This document shows positions 1-5,665 of a stretch of 5,665 nt of DNA, piece by piece. The notes under the pieces are model-generated. The model was not told the DNA's origin. It did no database searches and saw nothing but the letters and a program-made list of their open reading frames with translations. The position numbers and the translations under genes were made by a program. Source of the DNA: JBILVQ01 sp044370375 (GTDB taxonomy: Bacteria > Bacteroidota > Bacteroidia > UBA4408). The DNA lies in NCBI GenBank assembly GCA_044370375.1, contig JBILVQ010000194.1, forward strand, positions 1 through 5,665. The letters are read 5' to 3'. Each line of letters begins with the position of its first letter. Positions within the stretch are counted from its first letter, which is position 1.

Positions 1-336
1 GGAGGAATTGGCTATTTGCAGCACAAAATAAAGATTGATGATATTGGAAAGAAAAACCCCAATATTAATCCCGATTACAAAAAGGGTTACGACCGATTAA
101 CAGCAGGGATTGCTTTTACCCAGTCGATTGGTTTTTTGTTTTTAAGTAATAACCGATTGACCAATTTTTTTCTGGTCATGGATTTTACGCAAGCCTATAC
201 ACAAAGCATGCGTTCCTTTAATTTCGACACAGAAAAAAAAGACACGACAAAGCGATGGGATTTGTTGTTTGGACCTCGCTTTGGGGTCATTATTCCGCTT
301 TATAAAAAGCTTCCCAACGAATTTTATTATAACTAG
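1..336 (+). CDS. C-terminal part of a conserved outer-membrane beta-barrel-like protein (5' end outside window)
   Basis: An open frame runs from the first base (GGA GGA ATT GGC TAT TTG...) to a TAG stop at 334-336, giving 111 residues with no start codon of its own; the TTG at 16 is an internal leucine. The fragment has alternating hydrophobic and polar stretches rich in Phe, Tyr and Gly (SIGFLFLSNNRLTNFFLVM, LLFGPRFGVIIPLY) and ends in an aromatic FYYN tail, as expected for the last strands of an outer-membrane beta-barrel. From memory it resembles a conserved Bacteroidetes family with GYLQHKI, GYDRLT, LSNNRL and DLLFG...PLYK motifs; no biochemical function is known to me. It lies six bases before waaA on the same strand, so co-transcription is likely and suggests, without proving, an envelope role. 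The barrel assignment is inference from composition and family resemblance. Confidence 0.72.
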   Translation, partial: GGIGYLQHKIKIDDIGKKNPNINPDYKKGYDRLTAGIAFTQSIGFLFLSNNRLTNFFLVMDFTQAYTQSMRSFNFDTEKKDTTKRWDLLFGPRFGVIIPLYKKLPNEFYYN

Positions 337-342
337 GCCAAA

Positions 343-1584
343 ATGGGCATTCTTTATGCTTTCATAATACAATGTTATGGTCTGGTCATTAAAATTGCTG
401 CGCTTTTCAATCAAAAGGCAAAAGAGCGAATTTGGGGTTTAAAAAAACAAAAAAAAGGAAAGCGTTACCAACTAGCCGGACCCAGGGAAATCATTTGGAT
501 GCATTGCGCTTCTGTGGGAGAATTTGAGCAGGGCAGACCTGTTTTTGAAGGACTCAAAAAAAGATACCCTGAATGCTTCTTTTTGATTAGTTTCTTTAGT
601 GCCTCCGGCATCAAAGCCACACAAAAATACAGTGGAGCAGACGAGATTGTTTTCCTTCCCTTGGATACCCAACAAAACGCCAGAAAATTTATAGGAGATT
701 TGAAGTTCAAAATGGTTCTTTTTGTCAAATATGAATTTTGGTATTCCTTTATAGAAGAAATTCATCGAAAGAAAATTCCGCTCTTTTTCGTTTCGGTAAT
801 TTTAAGGCCCCAACAACTTTTTTTTAGAAAGTATGGAAACTGGTTTTTGCAACATTTAAAAGCGGTAGACTTATTTTTTGTGCAGGATGCAGCAACCCAA
901 ACATTACTTCAATCGGCAGGAATAGCGCAGGTTGCAGTAACAGGAGACACCCGTTCCGACAGGGTATTAGAGATACGGCAATCCGCTTTTGATTTCAAAG
1001 GAGTTGATAAATCATCTAAGCAAAAAACAATTGTTTGCGGCAGCACTTGGCCGTCGGATGAAATAATTTTGTTGGAAGCAATTGCTCGTTTCAATCGTCA
1101 ATTACAATGGATTTTGGTGCCACATGAAATTAATTCGGACAATGTACTAAAGTTAAAAAGCGAGATAGAAAAAAAAGGCATTGAAAGCGTAAAACTATAT
1201 TCAGCAATGCAGGATGAAGACAAGTTTGATGTATTAATTGTTGATGCAACGGGATATTTGTCGAAACTCTATCGTTTGGGCGACATGGCTTATGTTGGAG
1301 GAGGATTTGGAAAGGGAATCCACAATATTTTAGAAGCGGCAGTTTATGGGATTCCGGTGATGTTTGGTCCGAAAAATCAGAAATTCAACGAGGCTGCCGC
1401 CTTAAAAAAACGAGGTGGAGGATTTGAAGTTCGGGATGCGGAGGACATCATACAAAACATTGACCGTTGGCTTGGCGATGAAGAGGGAAGGAAAAAAGAC
1501 GGCCTACAGGCTTACGGGTATTTGCAGGAAAATGCAGGAGCAAGCCAAAAAATTTTGAGGAAAATAGAGAAAAGGTTGCATTAA
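343..1584 (+). CDS. waaA: 3-deoxy-D-manno-octulosonic acid (Kdo) transferase, GT30 family
   Basis: Transfers Kdo from CMP-Kdo to the lipid A precursor at the cytoplasmic face of the inner membrane, the first core-sugar step of LPS synthesis. The 413-residue length is normal for the family. A hydrophobic N-terminal helix (about residues 1-22) should anchor it in the membrane. The N-terminal acceptor domain has IWMHCASVGEFEQGRP (51-66), whose Glu60 in SVGE matches the catalytic base of characterised WaaA enzymes, and KYEFW (129-133). The C-terminal GT-B donor domain has GSTW (233-236), VPHE (259-262) and the CMP-Kdo-binding segment GGGFGKGIHNILEAAVYG (319-336), followed by FGP and NEA. The ATG at 343 follows the upstream stop by six bases without a Shine-Dalgarno sequence and retains the anchor helix. 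One oddity is GDTRSDR (201-207), where I expect Phe rather than Ser205. Whether it adds one or two Kdo residues cannot be read from sequence. Confidence 0.97.
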   Translation: MGILYAFIIQCYGLVIKIAALFNQKAKERIWGLKKQKKGKRYQLAGPREIIWMHCASVGEFEQGRPVFEGLKKRYPECFFLISFFSASGIKATQKYSGADEIVFLPLDTQQNARKFIGDLKFKMVLFVKYEFWYSFIEEIHRKKIPLFFVSVILRPQQLFFRKYGNWFLQHLKAVDLFFVQDAATQTLLQSAGIAQVAVTGDTRSDRVLEIRQSAFDFKGVDKSSKQKTIVCGSTWPSDEIILLEAIARFNRQLQWILVPHEINSDNVLKLKSEIEKKGIESVKLYSAMQDEDKFDVLIVDATGYLSKLYRLGDMAYVGGGFGKGIHNILEAAVYGIPVMFGPKNQKFNEAAALKKRGGGFEVRDAEDIIQNIDRWLGDEEGRKKDGLQAYGYLQENAGASQKILRKIEKRLH

Positions 1585-1708
1585 ATAAAACCTAGGCACA
1601 GATTTAATTCATCGGACTTTAAGAAAACAAAAGACTTAACCAGGCTTGCCCTGAGATTCTTTATGTACTTCGGGTGGCCAAAATATTGAACCCATTAAAG
1701 AAAATTAA
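1585..1708. other. Convergent intergenic gap between waaA and the deacylase gene
   Basis: The two flanking genes point towards each other across 124 bases. I looked for a shared terminator and found only weak inverted repeats: CAGG (1641-1644) with CCTG (1650-1653) around a five-base loop, and GGGT (1672-1675) with ACCC (1690-1693). Neither is followed by a convincing T tract on either strand. No open frame of note is present. Transcripts here may end by a Rho-dependent route or run into each other. Confidence 0.6.
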
Positions 1709-2653
1709 TTATTCCACTCCAATGTGCATCAAGGCATCTCCTTCATTCACCACCGGTTGATTGTTGATTCCGATAATGAATCCATCATCGGGGGCGTACA
1801 GTGGAAATTCCTTTTTACCCAGTGGATCCGCAATCGTTCCAATGATAGAATCCTTTTCGATAAAACTGCCATATTTTTTGGTGGTTCGAAAAAGCCCGGA
1901 GCTTTTGGTCCTGACCCATTTGGAATCACGCAACAAAATGGTGTGGTTGGCGGGCACCTCGGTTTTTATCATACCCAAAGAATTTAATAATCGCAAACAA
2001 CCATTTACTCCTTCGGTAATGGCCTGTTTGTTAAAACGCATACTTTCACCGGCCTCAAAAACCAACAAGGGTTTTCCTTGTTTGGCAGCCTCCTTCCGTA
2101 GAGATTTGTCCCTGAAAGGGGAATTTAAAACGAAAGGTGCATTAAACCACTGAGCAATTTCCATTCCCTTCTTATCCTCGAAACTGCATCGCAATTGGGG
2201 GAAATTATTAATTTTTGCTCCTCCGGTATGAAAATCGATGCCGAAGTCGATTTGCGGAATAATAGAATGGGTAATATCCCAGGCAATTCGGCTGCCAAGG
2301 GATCCTGTTCTTGAGCCCGGGAAACAACGGTTTAAATCCCGGCCATCCGGCAGGTCGCGATTAGAATTCAAAAAAGAAACCACATTGACCAAAGGCATGA
2401 GGATAACGGTTCCACAAAGTGGATTAATAACCTGTTGGTTCCGGATCAGGTTTCTGACAATTTCAATTCCATTGGTTTCATCCCCATGCATTCCACCCTG
2501 AAAATAAACCCTTGGTCCGGGTTTATCGGACCGGAAAATATATACAGGAATATCAATAACGGTGTGGGTTGGAAGGAGGTAGCTGCTGAGGGTGTGCTCA
2601 ACATGCTGGCCCGGGTAAACCGACAGTCCATTAATAATGATAGGGGTACTCAT
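1709..2653 (-). CDS. Succinylglutamate desuccinylase/aspartoacylase family zinc deacylase
   Basis: A predicted cytoplasmic zinc-dependent hydrolase of the AstE/AspA branch of the M14 carboxypeptidase-like fold, which cleaves amide bonds of N-acyl amino acids or related compounds. Numbered from the ATG at 2653 (314 residues), it has GGMHGDE (53-59) with zinc ligands His56 and Glu59, DLNRCFPG (106-113) for substrate binding, DFHTGG (140-145) with the third ligand His142, and FEAGE (199-203), which contains the catalytic Glu region. The C-terminal stretch YAPDDGFIIG...VNEGDALMHIG (about 286-312) looks like the biotinyl/lipoyl-like beta-barrel end common in this family. The frame extends to a TTG at 2671, but the ATG is preferred because MSTPIIINGLSVYPG matches usual family N-termini. 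No arginine-succinate pathway genes are adjacent, so the name astE is not justified and the substrate is unknown. It is transcribed alone, divergent from atpD. Confidence 0.9.
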   Translation of the reverse strand: MSTPIIINGLSVYPGQHVEHTLSSYLLPTHTVIDIPVYIFRSDKPGPRVYFQGGMHGDETNGIEIVRNLIRNQQVINPLCGTVILMPLVNVVSFLNSNRDLPDGRDLNRCFPGSRTGSLGSRIAWDITHSIIPQIDFGIDFHTGGAKINNFPQLRCSFEDKKGMEIAQWFNAPFVLNSPFRDKSLRKEAAKQGKPLLVFEAGESMRFNKQAITEGVNGCLRLLNSLGMIKTEVPANHTILLRDSKWVRTKSSGLFRTTKKYGSFIEKDSIIGTIADPLGKKEFPLYAPDDGFIIGINNQPVVNEGDALMHIGVE

Positions 2654-2719
2654 AGGGGAAAGAGAGGACAAAAATGCTCATAAAAAGATGATTTTGAAAA
2701 AAACCTTTCTATAATATCA

Positions 2720-2745
2720 TTTGAAGGAAAAAAACAGTACTTTTG
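2720..2745 (+). promoter_or_regulatory. Putative Bacteroidetes-type promoter for atpDC
   Basis: TACTTTTG at 2738-2745 is an exact match to the Bacteroidetes -7 consensus TAnnTTTG. A TTTG at 2720-2723 could serve as the -33 element, but the 14-base spacing is shorter than the usual 17-23 or so, so the upstream half is doubtful. Transcription would begin near 2749-2752, leaving an A/T-rich leader of about 25 bases before the ATG at 2777, with no Shine-Dalgarno sequence. The position in a divergent intergenic region and the exact -7 match support it; it is not experimentally shown. Confidence 0.55.
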
Positions 2746-2776
2746 CGCTCGATTTTTTCAACTTAATACTATTCAC

Positions 2777-4285
2777 ATGTCGAAACAAACCGGTAAGATC
2801 ACGCAGATCATCGGACCCGTGGTTGACGTAGCCTTCGATACTGAGGCCACCAAGCTCCCTGAAATTCTTGACGCATTGGAAATTATCCGTGAAAATGGTC
2901 AGAAAGTAATTCTTGAATGCCAGCAACATGTTGGAGAAGATACCATTCGTGCCATTGCGATGGATTCAACCGATGGATTACGCAGAGGAATGGAGGTTGT
3001 TTCTCAGGGAGCACCTATTACAATGCCCACAGGAGAAAAAGTAAAAGGAAGATTATTTAATGTGGTTGGCGAGGCCATTGATGGAATTGGTGCTGTATCC
3101 AATGTTGGAGGATATGCCATTCACCGTGAATCGCCCCGTTTTGAAGACTTATCTACCTCAACCGAGGTTCTATTTACCGGTATTAAGGTAATTGACCTGT
3201 TGGAGCCATACGCAAAGGGAGGTAAAATTGGTTTATTTGGTGGTGCCGGTGTAGGTAAAACCGTATTAATTATGGAATTAATCAACAACATCGCCAAAGG
3301 TTACGAAGGCCTTTCGGTTTTTGCCGGTGTTGGAGAGCGTACCCGTGAAGGGAATGACCTTTTAAGAGAGATGATTGAATCAGGGGTTATCAAGTATGGT
3401 GACGCCTTTAAACATAGTATGGAAGAAGGGGGCTGGGATTTGAGCAAAGTGGACATGGGAGCTTTGGCAAAAAGTCAGGCAACGCTTGTGTTCGGTCAAA
3501 TGAACGAGCCTCCGGGAGCCCGTGCGCGGGTTGCCCTTTCCGGATTAACCATGGCAGAATATTTCCGTGATGGAGATGCTGAAAGTGGTGGCCGTGATAT
3601 TTTATTTTTTATCGACAACATTTTCCGCTTTACCCAAGCCGGTTCAGAGGTATCTGCTTTGTTAGGCCGTATGCCTTCTGCGGTGGGATATCAGCCAACC
3701 CTTTCAACAGAAATGGGTCAAATGCAGGAGCGTATTACCTCTACCAAAAGAGGATCCATTACTTCAGTACAAGCGGTTTACGTGCCGGCGGATGACTTGA
3801 CGGACCCTGCTCCGGCAACCACCTTTGCCCACCTTGATGCAACTACGGTATTAAGTCGTAAAATTGCCGAGTTAGGAATTTACCCTGCGGTGGATCCCTT
3901 GGACTCTACCTCCAGGATTTTGACCCCTGCCGTTTTAGGAGACGCCCACTATAACACAGCACAGCGTGTAAAAGAAATTCTTCAACGATACAAAGAATTA
4001 CAAGACATCATTGCGATTCTTGGTATGGACGAACTTTCTGAAGAAGATAAATTGGTGGTTCATCGTGCCAGAAGGGTACAGCGTTTCCTTTCACAACCCT
4101 TCCACGTTGCTGAACAATTTACCGGATTGAAAGGAGTATTCGTTGGTATTGAAGAAACCATCAAAGGCTTTAACATGATTTTGGCGGGTGAAGTGGATGA
4201 GTATCCTGAGGCTGCCTTTAACTTGGTAGGTTCTATTGAGGATGCCATTGAAAAAGGCAAAAAACTAATTGCTGAATCCAAGTAA
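2777..4285 (+). CDS. atpD: F1Fo ATP synthase subunit beta
   Basis: Catalytic subunit of the F1 head, which makes or hydrolyses ATP in the alpha3beta3 hexamer on the cytoplasmic side of the inner membrane. The 502 residues contain the N-terminal beta-barrel (about 1-80), Walker A GGAGVGKT (155-162) with Lys161 and Thr162, GERTREG (186-192) with catalytic Glu187, Walker B ILFFID (275-280), ALLGRMPSAVGYQPTL (294-309), adenine-stacking Tyr369, the alpha/beta signature PAVDPLDSTS (370-379) and DELSEED (418-424), the lever contacting gamma and epsilon. All key residues are intact. It is about 40 residues longer than the E. coli protein, mainly through an insertion around 206-237 and a shorter one around 266-274. 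The ATG at 2777 begins MSKQTGKITQIIGPVVDV, a standard N-terminus. atpC follows after 11 bases, so the two form an operon. No other ATP synthase subunit gene is in the window. Confidence 0.99.
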   Translation: MSKQTGKITQIIGPVVDVAFDTEATKLPEILDALEIIRENGQKVILECQQHVGEDTIRAIAMDSTDGLRRGMEVVSQGAPITMPTGEKVKGRLFNVVGEAIDGIGAVSNVGGYAIHRESPRFEDLSTSTEVLFTGIKVIDLLEPYAKGGKIGLFGGAGVGKTVLIMELINNIAKGYEGLSVFAGVGERTREGNDLLREMIESGVIKYGDAFKHSMEEGGWDLSKVDMGALAKSQATLVFGQMNEPPGARARVALSGLTMAEYFRDGDAESGGRDILFFIDNIFRFTQAGSEVSALLGRMPSAVGYQPTLSTEMGQMQERITSTKRGSITSVQAVYVPADDLTDPAPATTFAHLDATTVLSRKIAELGIYPAVDPLDSTSRILTPAVLGDAHYNTAQRVKEILQRYKELQDIIAILGMDELSEEDKLVVHRARRVQRFLSQPFHVAEQFTGLKGVFVGIEETIKGFNMILAGEVDEYPEAAFNLVGSIEDAIEKGKKLIAESK

Positions 4286-4296
4286 TTTTCAAACGC

Positions 4297-4533
4297 ATGA
4301 AAGTAGAAATCATCAGTCCGGACAAGAAAATTTATGAAGGGGATGCCTCGGCAGTTTCTCTTCCCGGGATTGACGGATCTTTGGGGATTTTAAACAACCA
4401 TGCTCCGCTCATCAGTGCCTTAAAAAAAGGAAAAGTTAAAGTAACAGATGTAAACCAAGGAGTTTTGAATTTCCCTATAAAAGGTGGGGTGATTGAAGTG
4501 CTGAAAAACAAAGTGATTATTTTGGCAGAGTAG
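4297..4533 (+). CDS. atpC: F1Fo ATP synthase subunit epsilon, short form
   Basis: Central-stalk subunit that joins gamma to the c-ring. The 78 residues correspond to the N-terminal beta-sandwich domain only: MKVEIISPDKKIYEGDA opens it, LPGIDGSLGILNNHAPLISA (22-41) is the conserved core, and GGVIEVLKNKVIILAE (63-78) is its last strands. The C-terminal two-helix domain, which blocks ATP hydrolysis in E. coli-type epsilon (about 139 residues), is absent. The stop comes directly at the domain boundary and is followed by a strong terminator, so this looks like a natural short form rather than a frameshift; short epsilon subunits are, as I recall, usual in Bacteroidetes. The ATG lies 11 bases after the atpD stop with no Shine-Dalgarno sequence, so translation may be coupled to atpD. 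Confidence 0.96.
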   Translation: MKVEIISPDKKIYEGDASAVSLPGIDGSLGILNNHAPLISALKKGKVKVTDVNQGVLNFPIKGGVIEVLKNKVIILAE

Positions 4534-4550
4534 CTTGTTCAAATTATTGT

Positions 4551-4591
4551 AAAAAGGGTGATTTTCTTTCGAAAATCACCCTTTTTTTTTT
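4551..4591 (+). terminator. Strong intrinsic terminator of the atpDC operon
   Basis: A perfect 16-base-pair stem (AAAAAGGGTGATTTTC at 4551-4566 with its exact complement at 4571-4586) closes a four-base TTTC loop and runs into ten consecutive T residues (4582-4591). The core without the A/T flank is 11 base pairs, GGGTGATTTTC with GAAAATCACCC. It starts 17 bases after the atpC stop, so the operon ends here and contains only atpD and atpC. The A run on the left arm gives a T run on the opposite strand, so it could also act in reverse, although no minus-strand gene reads into it here. Confidence 0.95.
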
Positions 4592-4867
4592 GTCCTTCTA
4601 TCAAATTAGGTCGAAAAAAAAAACGACTAAAACCAAGCCCTGCCCTTACGCAGTCAGGTATTGGTCGAAATCTGAAACCATTCTTAGGTGCGAAAAAAAC
4701 TAGATTTAATTTAAACTAATTAACATCGGTTTGTGAGTTAATAGTTGAAAATCAAAAAATTAAGTCCAGAATTAGGACCAAATTTGCCAATTGAAAACTA
4801 TCCTAAAACCATGTTTAAACTTCGCAACAATTCATCAAGAATTCCATCGAACCCCAAAAAAGACCCA
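4592..4867. other. A/T-rich intergenic region before the secreted-protein gene
   Basis: No gene is supported between the atpC terminator and the chosen start at 4868. The sequence is A/T-rich. It holds an imperfect direct repeat, TTAGGTCGAAAAAAAAAAC (4606-4624) and TTAGGTGCGAAAAAAAC (4684-4700), plus a third GGTCGAAA at 4663-4670. It also has a TTAATT/AATTAA inverted repeat (4706-4711 and 4718-4723) and a GTCC/GGAC hairpin (4764-4767 and 4775-4778). An exact TAnnTTTG element was not found; the nearest are CAAATTTG (4779-4786) and TCGGTTTG (4726-4733), each one base off. The promoter of the downstream gene is therefore unresolved. The in-frame extension from an ATG at 4811 is treated as leader. 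Confidence 0.5.
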
Positions 4868-5665
4868 ATGAAAAAATTACTTCTATTCTTTATGGTGCTT
4901 GCTATAAACATTCAGGTTCAGGCGCAAAACACTCTTGACAACCTTGGTTTAACAGCCGCTAATCCCTCAGCAGTTGCCTTTTCTTTAAGGCGGCTAAGTT
5001 CAAGTTATGCGGGCAGTGCCATTCAGGTGAGAAGAAGCAGTGACAATGCCACACAAAATATTGGCTTTACAGTTACGGGAGACCTTGATCAGGCTGCTTT
5101 GCTCACTTTCGTGGGAAGTGGAAACGGATTTGTATCTATTTGGTACGATCAAAGTGGCAACGGTCGTAATGTAACTGCAGTGGCCGCTAATCAGCCACTG
5201 ATTGTGCAAGCGGGCGTTGTATTAACAAATAGTGTTGGAAGGCCTAGGGTTCAATTTAACGGAACATCCGCTTATTTAACCAATGGTACCTATGTACCTA
5301 CTACACAACCTACATGCTTATCGGCTGTGTGGCAATTTACTTCCTTATCAGCTCCGGGTGCAGAAATTTGCGGTTGGGGAAGAAACTCGGGTGCCGGCAC
5401 AAGGTATGGTGCATGGATCAATAGAACAAGCAACAGCCAAGGTAACTTTGGTGTGGAGTGGCAAGGTTCTGCATTGGTGGGACAAACGATAAATGCCAAT
5501 ACTTGGTATGTTTCAAATCAGGTATTACCCAACTCCAATACTTCAAGTTTATCTCAGCGTTTAAATGCAGGCAACGAAACTTTCAGTCTTATTGGATCGA
5601 ACACTACCTTTAATATTACCTCAGCCGGAAGTGAATTTGCAGTGGGAACAATTCCTATTGCCCGT
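4868..5665 (+). CDS. Secreted LamG/arabinofuranosidase-like jelly-roll protein (3' end outside window)
   Basis: The frame is open for 266 codons and continues past the right edge. Residues 1-19 form a Sec signal peptide: MKK, a hydrophobic core LLLFFMVLAI, and a VQA site before Gln20. The mature part begins with NLGLTAANPSAVAFSLRRL, then YAGSAIQVRRSSDN (47-60), DLDQAALLTFVGSGNG (72-87), WYDQSGNGRN (92-101) and GRPRVQFNGTSAYL (124-137). This pattern resembles the jelly-roll (concanavalin/LamG-like) region of GH54 alpha-L-arabinofuranosidase B and of many large Bacteroidetes surface proteins. FAVGTIPIAR at the edge fits the end of such a domain. Binding of glycans or adhesion is more likely than proven catalysis. 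Such proteins often end in a type IX secretion sorting domain, which cannot be checked here. An in-frame ATG at 4811 would add 19 polar residues ahead of the signal peptide, so 4868 is preferred. It is separated from atpC by a terminator and is its own transcription unit. Confidence 0.8.
   Translation, partial: MKKLLLFFMVLAINIQVQAQNTLDNLGLTAANPSAVAFSLRRLSSSYAGSAIQVRRSSDNATQNIGFTVTGDLDQAALLTFVGSGNGFVSIWYDQSGNGRNVTAVAANQPLIVQAGVVLTNSVGRPRVQFNGTSAYLTNGTYVPTTQPTCLSAVWQFTSLSAPGAEICGWGRNSGAGTRYGAWINRTSNSQGNFGVEWQGSALVGQTINANTWYVSNQVLPNSNTSSLSQRLNAGNETFSLIGSNTTFNITSAGSEFAVGTIPIAR

Noticed and set aside
438..458. T TTA AAA heptamer and two A runs (7 and 8 bases) in waaA that could allow -1 frameshifting or polymerase slippage
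   Set aside because: The zero frame continues through a complete, normal-length WaaA, the spot is in a Lys-rich linker where A runs are expected, and I found no supporting structure.
1724..2153. Plus-strand open frames opposite the deacylase gene
   Set aside because: They are antisense to a gene with a full set of family motifs and their translations show no recognisable domain or signal.
2669..2676. CATTTTTG on the minus strand as a -7 promoter element for the deacylase gene
   Set aside because: It has one mismatch to TAnnTTTG, no TTG at a suitable upstream distance, and would leave only a few bases of leader. It is too weak to annotate.
4706..4723. TTAATT/AATTAA inverted repeat as an operator
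   Set aside because: Six A/T-only base pairs in an A/T-rich region are expected by chance; no second copy was seen.
4779..4786. CAAATTTG as a -7 element for the secreted-protein gene
   Set aside because: One mismatch in an A/T-rich region and no TTG at the expected spacing; chance matches are likely here.
4811..4867. Upstream ATG giving a 19-residue N-terminal extension of the secreted protein
   Set aside because: It would place a polar stretch before an otherwise standard signal peptide starting MKKLLLFF; the ATG at 4868 is the better start, though the frame is open between them.
5000..5499. Short open frames on both strands inside the right-hand gene
   Set aside because: They lie in other frames of a continuous coding region with a signal peptide and family motifs, which is open to the window edge.

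Overview
The window is a stretch of ordinary chromosome from a member of the Bacteroidetes (Bacteroidota). Four things point there. The gene starts I checked lack a Shine-Dalgarno sequence and have A/T-rich leaders. A Bacteroidetes-type -7 promoter element (TAnnTTTG) lies before atpD. The F1-ATPase beta subunit is long (502 residues) and carries insertions, while the epsilon subunit is very short (78 residues). The WaaA and outer-membrane protein sequences also resemble those of this phylum. I cannot fix the genus from the sequence.

Layout from left to right. (1) Positions 1-336 are the 3' end of a gene for a conserved outer-membrane beta-barrel-like protein whose start lies outside the window. 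(2) Six bases later waaA (kdtA, 343-1584) encodes the Kdo transferase of lipid A/LPS synthesis, probably in the same transcript. (3) A 124-base convergent gap follows, then a minus-strand gene (1709-2653) for a zinc-dependent deacylase of the succinylglutamate desuccinylase/aspartoacylase family. (4) A 123-base divergent intergenic region carries a putative promoter for atpD. (5) atpD and atpC (2777-4533) encode the beta and epsilon subunits of the F1Fo ATP synthase and end at a strong intrinsic terminator (4551-4591). (6) After an A/T-rich intergenic stretch, a secreted protein gene starts at about 4868 and runs off the right edge. It has a Sec signal peptide and a LamG/arabinofuranosidase-like jelly-roll region.

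The genes fall into separate housekeeping and envelope functions: LPS core synthesis with an outer-membrane protein, a stand-alone deacylase, a two-gene ATP synthase operon split from the other ATP synthase genes, and a surface or secreted protein. I saw no mobile element, CRISPR array, tRNA, rRNA or defence system, and I do not think the window holds an undescribed system. The points most worth a second look are the insertions in AtpD, the minimal AtpC, a WaaA motif substitution, and the unfinished secreted protein.
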